DNA from: Marinobacter nauticus
GTDB taxonomy: Bacteria > Pseudomonadota > Gammaproteobacteria > Enterobacterales > Shewanellaceae
DNA: 64,000 bases
Direction of reading: 5' to 3'
Assembly: GCF_019801015.1 (NCBI RefSeq)
Contig: NZ_JAHVJZ010000004.1
Span: forward strand, 248,001 to 312,000
Shown here piece by piece: positions 18,195-25,998 of the stretch. Position 1 is the first letter of the stretch, and each line of letters begins with the position of its first letter. The translations under genes were made by a program, and so were the position numbers. The notes below the pieces were generated by a model, which had not been told where the DNA came from, made no database searches, and worked only from the letters and a program-made list of their open reading frames with translations.

Positions 18195-19229
18195 ATGAAA
18201 AAAGCACGCTCTCTTAGTGTTCTGGGCACTGCTGTATCGCTGACTTTGGGCCTTGGTATTGCCGCTGGCGCAGTCGCAGACACCGCCAAGCCGGTGACCG
18301 TCGAGAACTTCACTGAGGTGGAGATGGATGCCCGTATCCATCGCTTCCTTGAAGCAGGCGGCATGAATCAGGGCCTGGTCTACGACGTGCCCACGCCCAC
18401 CGACAACCAGCCGGTGCCGCGGATGAACCGCGATACCCTGTACGCTGGCATTCCGGTGGACACCAGTGAAGGCTTCACCATCACCATCCCGCAGCATTCA
18501 GAAGACCGCTATGTCTCGGTCTATCTGCTGGATAACAATCACAAAACCATCGGGATCCTGAAAGGCTCTGGCACCACCCACACCTTTGCCGAGCAGGCCG
18601 ATACCCGCTGGATCGTGGCAATCCCTCGCATTCAGCTCTTCGACGCCAATAGCGAAGAAGATATTGCGATTGCCCGCGAAGTGCTTAGCGGCGTGAAGGT
18701 GGAATCCGGCAGTCAGGAGCCCAAGCCCATGGTGGATTGGGACTGGCAGGGCATGCTCGAGTTGCGCTCGGGCTATGAACAGGCGATGCGCGACACCATT
18801 ACTCAGTACCCGAACGACTGGCAGGGTGCCCGCGGCGAAGTGGACCGCTACAAGGGCCACAACATGGCCGTTGCCACCTCCTGGGGCCTGTTCCCCAGCT
18901 CAGAGACGGTGTACATCGCTCAAGCCCCGGGCCTGAGTGCCGACCAGTGCTACAGCGCTCAGTATCAGGTACCTGAGCACGGCGCCTTCTGGTCCATCAC
19001 CGTCTACAACGACCAGGGCTACATGTTCTCTGACAGCAACAACATCAACAGCGCCAGTGCCAAGATGGATGACGACGCCTCCTTCACCATGCACTACGGC
19101 AGCGTTGAGGCCTGTGGTGACGTCGAAAACCGCCTGGATACCACCGAAGGCTGGAACCTGTTGATGCGCGTTTACGAGCCAGCCCAATCCGTCATTGATG
19201 GCAAGTACAAGATGCCAACTCTCGGTTGA
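18195..19229 (+). CDS. Exported DUF1254/DUF1214-family protein
   Basis: A secreted protein of 344 residues with a signal peptide (RSLSVLGTAVSLTLGLGIAA, cleavage near AVA-DT). The mature part has the DUF1254-like region (DVPTPTDNQPVPRMNRDTLY) followed by a DUF1214-like C-terminal half (GAFWSITVYNDQGYMFSDSN). The family is common in envelopes, often beside porins, and has no settled function. The ATG at 18195 is set by GGAGG eight bases upstream; an ATG two codons earlier is too close to it. It is the first cargo gene inside the CAST left end. Its promoter region shares motifs with that of the barrel protein at 22375. Confidence 0.8.
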   Translation: MKKARSLSVLGTAVSLTLGLGIAAGAVADTAKPVTVENFTEVEMDARIHRFLEAGGMNQGLVYDVPTPTDNQPVPRMNRDTLYAGIPVDTSEGFTITIPQHSEDRYVSVYLLDNNHKTIGILKGSGTTHTFAEQADTRWIVAIPRIQLFDANSEEDIAIAREVLSGVKVESGSQEPKPMVDWDWQGMLELRSGYEQAMRDTITQYPNDWQGARGEVDRYKGHNMAVATSWGLFPSSETVYIAQAPGLSADQCYSAQYQVPEHGAFWSITVYNDQGYMFSDSNNINSASAKMDDDASFTMHYGSVEACGDVENRLDTTEGWNLLMRVYEPAQSVIDGKYKMPTLG

Positions 19230-19398
19230 AGGTAAAGGTGGCAGCCACAAGCGGGGGGGAGCACTCCTCCCGCTTCTTTCACCCTTTATCCCTGGCGGCC
19301 TGACCATCGCTCGCCACTCTATTGCGACCGCAAATACGCCAATAACCTAATTGAGTCCGCCCGGCCAGGACGGACGATGAAACACTTGGAGAAACATT

Positions 19399-19743
19399 GT
19401 GAAAGTTCATAGTGACATCGACCTGGGCTGGGATCAGGTACCGGCTGTCCTGCCTATTTTGGATGCCAACGAGTTCATGTGGGTTCTGATCGCCGTCAGT
19501 GTCGGCATCCTTGGCTACGTTGCAGCCAAGCTTTGGAAACTGCACAGCCTGCCCAAGATGATCGCCAAAGAGCGCGGCATCAGCCAGGCCAAACTGGTGT
19601 TCTGGATGTGCATCTTTGGTTTGTTTTACAAGCCCCTGTGGATCGCCGCTGTGCTCTGTCTGGTCACCGACTGGACGGCGGTGCGTCATTGGTTAGGCCT
19701 GCCTCAACAAGCCGAAATCCCCCAGCCCCAAGAGGAGGCATAA
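19399..19743 (+). CDS. Small inner-membrane protein, DUF3302 (YiaW-like)
   Basis: A 114-residue membrane protein starting with GTG (GGAG seven bases upstream). Two hydrophobic segments are visible (FMWVLIAVSVGILGYVAA and LWIAAVLCLVTDW), separated by a basic loop. Size, topology and its place two bases before an HlyD-like gene match the YiaW-YiaV pair of E. coli. It presumably forms the membrane partner of that adaptor. Part of the CAST cargo. Confidence 0.78.
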   Translation: MKVHSDIDLGWDQVPAVLPILDANEFMWVLIAVSVGILGYVAAKLWKLHSLPKMIAKERGISQAKLVFWMCIFGLFYKPLWIAAVLCLVTDWTAVRHWLGLPQQAEIPQPQEEA

Positions 19744-19745
19744 AA

Positions 19746-20777
19746 ATGAAAGAGCTGCTGATCCCCTACATTCTGTTGTGCTGGCTGATGTTCAAATTTG
19801 GCATTGTGGCACGACGGCCCCGCAACTATTTCATTGCCACTCTGGGCGGCGTATTGCTGACAGCGGCACTGTTTTTTGGTCACCGACTCTGGTCACCGTC
19901 CGATCTGACGGACTCTACCCAGATCAAGGCCCCCCACTCGGTGCTGTCGCCGGCCATCGGACATCAGATCCAAAAGATCCATGTGGGCCACAACCAGGAG
20001 GTTAAAAAGGGCGAGATCCTTTATACCCTCGATGACACCGCGTCACAGGGACGGGTGGCCACCGCCGAGGCCAAACTGGCGGCCGCCAAGGCCTCCGTTG
20101 AGGCACGCACTGTGTCCAGAGATCAGGCACAGCGCCGGTTATCCGAACTGTTGTCGATGGAGCATCACGTCAGTCGAGGGGAGCTGCGCGACGCTCGCGA
20201 GCAATTCGCCATAGCCATCGCCGAACTGGCCGGGGCAGAGACCCAGGTCGCACACGCTGATGCCGAGCTTAGCGTCGCCCGCTTTGAACTGGAACAACTG
20301 ACCATTCGCGCCCCGCACGACGGGATGATAACCCACGTGTATATCGCCGAGGGCTCACGTATTGGTGCGTTGCACCTTTGGGATACCTCGCGAAAGTTCG
20401 TGGAGATGCGCGTTCCGGATCAGGCTTACCGCAACCTCAGGCCCGGCCAATTTGCGGAGTTTTACGTCGACGCTTACCCCGGTGAAGTGTTCCGCGCCCG
20501 TGTGCATAGCATTGTTAAGGCCACGGGTGAGTCTCAAGGCAGCCTGCTACCTCAGGAGCAAGCAGTCCGGAATCACATCGCTCTGGGTTCGTTGGCGGTG
20601 GGTCGAACCGTCATTCTGGAGTTTGAAGCGCCGGAGGGCTATGACATGCCGATCGGTGCGACCGGTGGCGGCTGGATCAGCGCTGACAAGCCCCACAGTA
20701 TTCTGGGCTTTATCGACATCATTGGTGGTGCAACGGTGCGGCTTCAAAGCATCAAAAGTTACCTCGGGGCGCTGTAA
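19746..20777 (+). CDS. HlyD-family membrane-fusion protein (YiaV-like)
   Basis: A 343-residue periplasmic adaptor. It has an N-terminal membrane anchor (LLIPYILLCWLMFKFGIVAR plus YFIATLGGVLLTAALFFG), a lipoyl/barrel-sandwich start (IKAPHSVLSPAIGHQIQKIH), a coiled-coil hairpin rich in Ala, Glu and Arg (residues about 105-185), and the return strand LTIRAPHDGMITHVYI. The start is set by AGGAGG seven bases upstream of ATG 19746. It lies two bases after the DUF3302 gene, so they are co-translated. No cognate ABC or RND pump or outer-membrane channel is encoded in the cargo, as is also true of the E. coli pair. Confidence 0.85.
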   Translation: MKELLIPYILLCWLMFKFGIVARRPRNYFIATLGGVLLTAALFFGHRLWSPSDLTDSTQIKAPHSVLSPAIGHQIQKIHVGHNQEVKKGEILYTLDDTASQGRVATAEAKLAAAKASVEARTVSRDQAQRRLSELLSMEHHVSRGELRDAREQFAIAIAELAGAETQVAHADAELSVARFELEQLTIRAPHDGMITHVYIAEGSRIGALHLWDTSRKFVEMRVPDQAYRNLRPGQFAEFYVDAYPGEVFRARVHSIVKATGESQGSLLPQEQAVRNHIALGSLAVGRTVILEFEAPEGYDMPIGATGGGWISADKPHSILGFIDIIGGATVRLQSIKSYLGAL

Positions 20778-21000
20778 GCGGCACCTCTTGGGCCTTACCT
20801 GTGAACACAGTTGAGGCGCAACTGAATGCCCCCCTGGCGCTGATACCGGGTTGGGGTGTTCCGGGCAGCTAAGCGGGTTCAAGACGATGAATGGGCCGCA
20901 GGTTGCACACGCTTACCCGGTTATGGAATGTTTGCTATTCTGGCCCCTACGAGGTCGCCCCCCCAAGGTCGGCCTCAAGCCCCAGGAGAGCCAGAACCGG

Positions 21001-21930
21001 ATGGACAATTTAGACTTTCGCTCAATTAAGGTGTTGCTGAACCTCTACAAGACTCGCAACACCTATGTCACCGCCGAGCAGTTGGATTTGTCGCAATCCG
21101 CCGTTGCCCGCATCCTGGCGAAATGCCGTCAGTCCTTTAATGAGCCGCTGTTCATTCGTACCGGCAACCAGCTTAGCCCCACGGCATTTACCGACGCCCT
21201 GGTGGAGATGTTGCCGGAGTTGCTCAATGGCATTGAAGAAGTTGTCGCGACCCGCAGCGAGTTTGATCCAAAGAAACTCTCAGGCCACTACCAGATATAC
21301 CTAAATCGGCAAACCCAGCTGATCTATGGTGAGCGACTGTTCAAGATCCTGTCCCGTGATGCGCCCAATGCTTCTTGGTATATCAAAGGCTGGGATCACA
21401 CCTCCGTAGAGCAAATGCTGGATGACAGAGCGGTTATTGGGGTCAATTACTTCAGCCCTGCGCTGCCAAATTCGATCATTCAGGAAACACTGACTGATGA
21501 CGAGTTGTGCATTCTGGCCCACGAAGATCATCCACTGCATGATTTGGAGCAGGTCAGCATTGACGACCTGCAACAGTACGAATTTGTCTCCTTAGCCATA
21601 CCCTATATCGACGAAAGAAACCTCTACACCGATGCGATGCTTCAAGAGCTTGGTGTAAAGGCCAGAATTCAGCTTCAGACAGACAGCATTATGCTGGGTA
21701 TTCAGGTCGCAGAGAACGACGGCTTACTCCTGCTCACTTCGCTACACGTCGCACGCTACCCCCACACGCACCTAAAGCCAATCAACTTCACTATTGACCC
21801 AAAATCCGCTCCGGATTCAAGAGTGGTGCTGTCTTATGCCCGTAAAAATCGCGACAAACCGCTGATCCGTTGGTTTAAAAAAGCGATCGCTGAAACCGCC
21901 TCTGACGCTTTCAAAATTAATTTCAAATGA
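21001..21930 (+). CDS. LysR-family transcriptional regulator (paralogue A)
   Basis: A 309-residue regulator with an N-terminal winged helix (MDNLDFRSIKVLLNLYKTRN, then VTAEQLDLSQSAVARILAKC) and a C-terminal periplasmic-binding-like effector domain. The ATG at 21001 begins the conserved start; AGGAG lies 13 bases upstream, a long spacing. It is closely similar to the regulator at 23338 (shared LNLYKTRNTY/LSLFQTRNTY and LSQSAVARILAKCR), so the two arose by duplication. They bracket the barrel protein gene at 22375. Confidence 0.9.
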   Translation: MDNLDFRSIKVLLNLYKTRNTYVTAEQLDLSQSAVARILAKCRQSFNEPLFIRTGNQLSPTAFTDALVEMLPELLNGIEEVVATRSEFDPKKLSGHYQIYLNRQTQLIYGERLFKILSRDAPNASWYIKGWDHTSVEQMLDDRAVIGVNYFSPALPNSIIQETLTDDELCILAHEDHPLHDLEQVSIDDLQQYEFVSLAIPYIDERNLYTDAMLQELGVKARIQLQTDSIMLGIQVAENDGLLLLTSLHVARYPHTHLKPINFTIDPKSAPDSRVVLSYARKNRDKPLIRWFKKAIAETASDAFKINFK

Positions 21931-22374
21931 GCTGAGCCGTCTGACCGGCCATGTCACCATGCCATGGGCTGCTGGGCTGTCCACCCGAGTCTGATGCCTG
22001 CCTCCGGTCTGGTGCTGTAAAGCATTGTCCGGGGCGGCTCCCCAATATCGGGCAATCACAGCGCTTCGCCAGGCTCTGCTGTTGAAGCTTCGGCGTACGC
22101 CTTATCGCTCTGGTTGCCACGCTGTTCAATACCAACAGCGGCTTGGCGCAACATCTCCCTTTCTTTTCTATTGGCCGCACCGCTGATGGTTTCGCCGCTT
22201 GCGCCAAGAAATCGCTTCTAAATCCGCCTCGTAGCGGTATCGATTAATCCAGCGGCAACCAAGTCGAATATAGACTTGGAGCTAGTCGATACAGTCCATT
22301 TCTCAAGTCGCCTTTCGAGTCAATAATGCTCCCGAATTCAGGAGATGACTCCCTAACTTTTTAAAGGTGAAATG
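21931..22374. other. 444-bp intergenic region with a promoter dyad
   Basis: No convincing gene is seen. Toward the right lies a perfect 7-bp dyad, CCAAGTC-N7-GACTTGG at 22259-22279, and a second CAAGTC at 22303. The nearby ATAATGCTCCCGAATT (22323-22338) resembles ATAATCCTCCCCGAATTT upstream of the DUF1254 gene (about 18143-18160), where AACCAAGTCG also occurs (18121-18130). These repeats are plausible LysR operators shared by the two cargo genes. Confidence 0.5.
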
Positions 22375-23217
22375 ATGAAAAAGTCCAATGTATTTGCTGC
22401 TCTGGGTATCGCTTCCACTCTGTTTGTCGGCGTTTCTTCCGCAGTCGTAGCCGAAGAGGTACACGATGCGGATCCCCGTAACACCGCCTGGCGTGGTGGT
22501 ATTGCAACTGACCACCGCGGTGAAATCAAAGTGGTGGCCGGTGGCGGTTTTAACAACCTCTACGGCAACGGTGAGTACGACACTCAAACCATCTTAATCG
22601 CCGAGTATTTTACCCAGTCCGAGGACTTCCGCTTCCGCCTGGCAAACTTTGACGAGCGCTTTGGTGGTGTTTATGCCGATGTGAACCTGACTGAGGTAAT
22701 GGACTTCTACACCGCGGGTTACATGTTGCCACTGACGGCCACCAATGGGACTACCCTGTTCTTCCCCTCGGTGAACTATTCCTACGTAGACATCGATACC
22801 AACAAGATTGCTGGCATCATCAATAACCAGTTCGCTGGTCAAATGGGGGATTACAGTACTGGAACCGGCCTTAATGCGCTGTCTATGAATGGCGGAAGCG
22901 TTAAGCAGATGCTGGGGGGAGACGATGCACACATGGCATCCGTTAACTTGTACGGTCTGCATCCGTGGAATGATACCCACTACACCGTGTTTCAGGCCTT
23001 TGGTGGCTCCAGCTACGGCGGCGCGGATCTGTCCATGGTCGACTTGGTGCTGTTGCAGGGGACTCGCACCCAGATCGGCGATGCGGTGTTCAACATCTAC
23101 CTTGAAGCCAAGTACACCAACCTGAAGGTGGATAACGTCAGTGACCTGCAAGGCAATATGGGCCACGTGCGCAGTGAAGACACCAAGATCTCCGTTGGCT
23201 TCGACTGGCGCTTCTGA
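22375..23217 (+). CDS. Exported barrel-like protein of unknown function
   Basis: A 280-residue protein with a signal peptide (KKSNVFAALGIASTLFVGVSSAVVA) and a body of alternating polar and hydrophobic beta strands, ending in the aromatic FDWRF. This suggests an outer-membrane beta barrel or a DUF3187-like envelope protein. No specific family was recognised. Two adjacent ATGs are possible; the second (22375) has AAGG seven bases upstream. It lies between two paralogous LysR genes and is followed by a strong terminator. Its promoter resembles that of the DUF1254 gene, so the two are probably co-regulated. Confidence 0.65.
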   Translation: MKKSNVFAALGIASTLFVGVSSAVVAEEVHDADPRNTAWRGGIATDHRGEIKVVAGGGFNNLYGNGEYDTQTILIAEYFTQSEDFRFRLANFDERFGGVYADVNLTEVMDFYTAGYMLPLTATNGTTLFFPSVNYSYVDIDTNKIAGIINNQFAGQMGDYSTGTGLNALSMNGGSVKQMLGGDDAHMASVNLYGLHPWNDTHYTVFQAFGGSSYGGADLSMVDLVLLQGTRTQIGDAVFNIYLEAKYTNLKVDNVSDLQGNMGHVRSEDTKISVGFDWRF

Positions 23218-23233
23218 TCACCTGACCCCCATC

Positions 23234-23259
23234 AATGGCCAGCAAACGCTGGCCATTTT
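23234..23259 (+). terminator. Intrinsic terminator after the barrel-like gene
   Basis: A perfect 10-bp stem, AATGGCCAGC/GCTGGCCATT, with loop AAAC and a short T-run. Confidence 0.88.
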
Positions 23260-23337
23260 CTCATCCTGCCCAGGTCGAAGGGCACTTCGTAGCCTTTGGT
23301 CAACGGCAGGGGTGATAAACCGACAGGATTAAGAAAC

Positions 23338-24285
23338 ATGCAAAACTTGGATCTGCGTGCCATGAAGGTGCTGCTCAGCCTCTTTCAGACACGAAATACC
23401 TACAACACCGCCACACAGTTGAGTTTGTCGCAGTCAGCCGTCGCTCGAATATTAGCTAAGTGCCGAAATACCATGGACGATCCTCTGTTTGTGCGTCAGG
23501 CGAACACGTTGATGCCAACGCCCGTTATGCTGACTTTGGCGACGGAATTGCCGGCACTCATCGATCGATTTCAATACATCTTGGCCAGCCAAGAAGAGTT
23601 CAAACCGGCTAACCTGAACGGCAGCCTTTGCCTGTATATGAACAGTCAAATAGGCCTCGCCTTTGGTGAGCCACTGCTTGAAACCCTCTCCTCCCGCGCT
23701 CCTAAAGTGGCCTGGGAACTGAAAGAGTGGGACGGACAAGCCATCGACAATCTGCTTGATGGCAGAGTGGTGATGGGCGTGCACTACTACCAGCCGGATC
23801 TACCGGCAGTAATCGCCCAAACGCGCCTGTTTCAGGATGAACTGGTGGTATTGGCAAACCGTTCGCATTACCTGCATGAGCAACAGCCCGTTGGTATCGA
23901 GCAGTTGGAGAGATCTGAATTTGTCGCTCTCTCCTCCCCCTGGCAAGGGCCAGAAACCCCTTTCTTCTGGTCGGGTTTCAGCCCACGAATTCGAATGAAG
24001 ACGGACAGCATCACCCTGGCAATGCAGGTGGCCACGACCCAGCCACTGTTGCTGGCCAGTTCCGCAAAACTGATCGGCAACAGGCCCGAGGGCCTATCGC
24101 CCCTTAGCCTCGATCTGGCTGATGAACCACTTCCCATACTGGATGTTGTGTGCGCCAATCCCGCCGAGCAAGCAGAACATCCTCTGGTAATGTGGCTCAA
24201 ATCCACCCTTTATGAGGTGGTGCAAGCACCCGAGCGCCGCCAGGCACCCGGCTTGAACAGAGTCATCCATGATACCTTTGGATGA
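23338..24285 (+). CDS. LysR-family transcriptional regulator (paralogue B)
   Basis: A 315-residue LysR protein with the N-terminal helix-turn-helix MQNLDLRAMKVLLSLFQTRN followed by LSLSQSAVARILAKCRNTMD. The start at ATG 23338 has AGGA nine bases upstream. It is a paralogue of the regulator at 21001 and is the last rightward gene of the cargo module. Both probably control the envelope genes between and before them, but which gene each one controls cannot be told from sequence. Confidence 0.9.
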   Translation: MQNLDLRAMKVLLSLFQTRNTYNTATQLSLSQSAVARILAKCRNTMDDPLFVRQANTLMPTPVMLTLATELPALIDRFQYILASQEEFKPANLNGSLCLYMNSQIGLAFGEPLLETLSSRAPKVAWELKEWDGQAIDNLLDGRVVMGVHYYQPDLPAVIAQTRLFQDELVVLANRSHYLHEQQPVGIEQLERSEFVALSSPWQGPETPFFWSGFSPRIRMKTDSITLAMQVATTQPLLLASSAKLIGNRPEGLSPLSLDLADEPLPILDVVCANPAEQAEHPLVMWLKSTLYEVVQAPERRQAPGLNRVIHDTFG

Positions 24286-24543
24286 GTTGGCCTGGTTTGA
24301 AACTTGTCGACGGTGTTGATTCGAAGCTCGAACTGCAGCACGCAGAATCCAGATTGACATCAATCCGTAAGTCCAAGCCGCACTCGTTTGCGGCTTTGGA
24401 TCGTTATCGTGGTCAATTAATGAATCGGACACCCGTTCAGACCGGTTTGTCGCCTCAAGCTTTCATCCACAACGGGCACACGGACCACATTTCTCCACAC
24501 CGCCCAGATTGAACTCCATCCCATTCACAACGCCCCATCGCAC

Positions 24544-25998
24544 TCACTTTATCGTCGAAAAGTGCCGAGCCAAACGCTCTGATAGCATCGTTTCAAATTG
24601 CGCTTGGGTGTATAACCCTAAGATCTCAGCCGCTGCCGATAACGGGAGGTTTTTCTGTTGTGCGGTACGAGCGATTTCGGTGGCCACGTCATAGCCAAGT
24701 TCGGGGGTAAGCAGGGTGATCAGCGATAGATTATTGCGCATGTTTATGTCGATCTGCGCTTGGTTGAGGGTCAGCTCTGCAATGCAGTGCTCGCTAAAGG
24801 CGTTCATTGCATCAGACAGCAAATCGACGCTCTCCAACAGGTTATGCAGGATCACCGGCCGGTAGGTATTAAGTTGCAACTGTCCGCTGGAAACGGCTAA
24901 TGCGACGGTCAGGTCGTTGCCGACGATCTGCAGGCACACCATGCTCAGCGCCTCACATTGGGTCGGGTTCACCTTGCCCGGCATGATAGAGCTGCCCGGC
25001 TCATTGGCGGGCAAGTGCCACTCATTGAAACCGCAACGTGGCCCACTGCCCAGCAATCGAAAATCGTTCGCCATTTTTTGCAGGCTGGCCGCCAACTGCT
25101 TTAACGCCGCGCTGTAACGCAGCAGTGCATCCTCACTCGATACCGCCGCGTACAAATTGGGGTGTTGGCGAAAGGGTAACCGATAATGCTCGGCCAACCG
25201 TGCGATCACCTGCTGACCGAATTGCGCCGGCGCATTGGCCCCAGAGCCCACCGCCGTGCCCCCCAGCGCCAGTGGATACACCGCCTCCAGACTCTGCTCA
25301 ATGGCCTTTCTCGCCGCGGTTAACTGGCTGAGGTAGGCCGAGAGTATCGATCCGGCACGGATAGGCATGGCATCCATCAAGTGGGTGCGCCCGACCGTAT
25401 AGATCGCGTGAAACTCAGCCTGTTTTTGCGCCAGGACCCGCTCCATGTGGGCCAGCGCAGGCAGCAGTCGTTGCCGGGTTTCGGTGGCCACCAGGATATG
25501 CATGGCACTGGGAAACAGATCGTTGGAGGACTGCGATCGGTTGACGTGATCATTGGGGTGAATGGGCTGTCGCAGTGGCTGAGCCCTGCCCTGGCCACTG
25601 TCCGCCAAATAGCCGTTGGCCAGTGAGGCGATGACCTCATTGACGTTCATGTTGGTTTGCGTGCCGGAGCCGGTTTGCCATATGCGCAGGGGAAATTGGG
25701 CCTCATGATCGCCCGCCAATATGGCCTCACAGGCCAGCACGATGGCATCACACTGCCTGGCCGTTAGCCGTTGATGCTGGCGGTTGACCAGCGCACAGGC
25801 TCGCTTAATGGTGACCAACACGGCAATAAAACGCGGACTGAATCTGTGTTCGCCGATATTGAAATAGCGCAGCGACGCTTGCGTCTGCTTGCCCCACAGG
25901 ACTTCGCCTTCCGCTGGCTGCGCGTTGCTCTGGGGCGGCGGGATCTCTGCGGCCTGTGCCTTTTTCGGGCCAGCGCCATGCTGGTGGCGCTTTTTCAT
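24544..25998 (-). CDS. fumC: Class II fumarate hydratase
   Basis: A 484-residue aspartase/fumarase-superfamily enzyme that hydrates fumarate to malate without an iron-sulfur cluster. Marks are TGSGTQTNMNVNEV (about residue 108), NDHVNRSQSSND, VGRTHLMDAMPI and the signature GSSIMPGKVNP. It is slightly longer than E. coli FumC (467) because of a charged N-terminal tail. Its ATG overlaps the acnA stop (ATGA), so it is the last gene of an nhaA-acnA-fumC operon. Class II fumarase is oxygen-stable, which may explain its mobilisation. Located in the CAST cargo; the host presumably has its own chromosomal fumarase. Confidence 0.93.
   Translation of the reverse strand: MKKRHQHGAGPKKAQAAEIPPPQSNAQPAEGEVLWGKQTQASLRYFNIGEHRFSPRFIAVLVTIKRACALVNRQHQRLTARQCDAIVLACEAILAGDHEAQFPLRIWQTGSGTQTNMNVNEVIASLANGYLADSGQGRAQPLRQPIHPNDHVNRSQSSNDLFPSAMHILVATETRQRLLPALAHMERVLAQKQAEFHAIYTVGRTHLMDAMPIRAGSILSAYLSQLTAARKAIEQSLEAVYPLALGGTAVGSGANAPAQFGQQVIARLAEHYRLPFRQHPNLYAAVSSEDALLRYSAALKQLAASLQKMANDFRLLGSGPRCGFNEWHLPANEPGSSIMPGKVNPTQCEALSMVCLQIVGNDLTVALAVSSGQLQLNTYRPVILHNLLESVDLLSDAMNAFSEHCIAELTLNQAQIDINMRNNLSLITLLTPELGYDVATEIARTAQQKNLPLSAAAEILGLYTQAQFETMLSERLARHFSTIK

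Noticed and set aside
22019-22240. Possible decayed gene between the first LysR gene and the barrel gene
   Set aside because: Short stretches look protein-like in several frames, but stops interrupt all of them and no family is recognisable.
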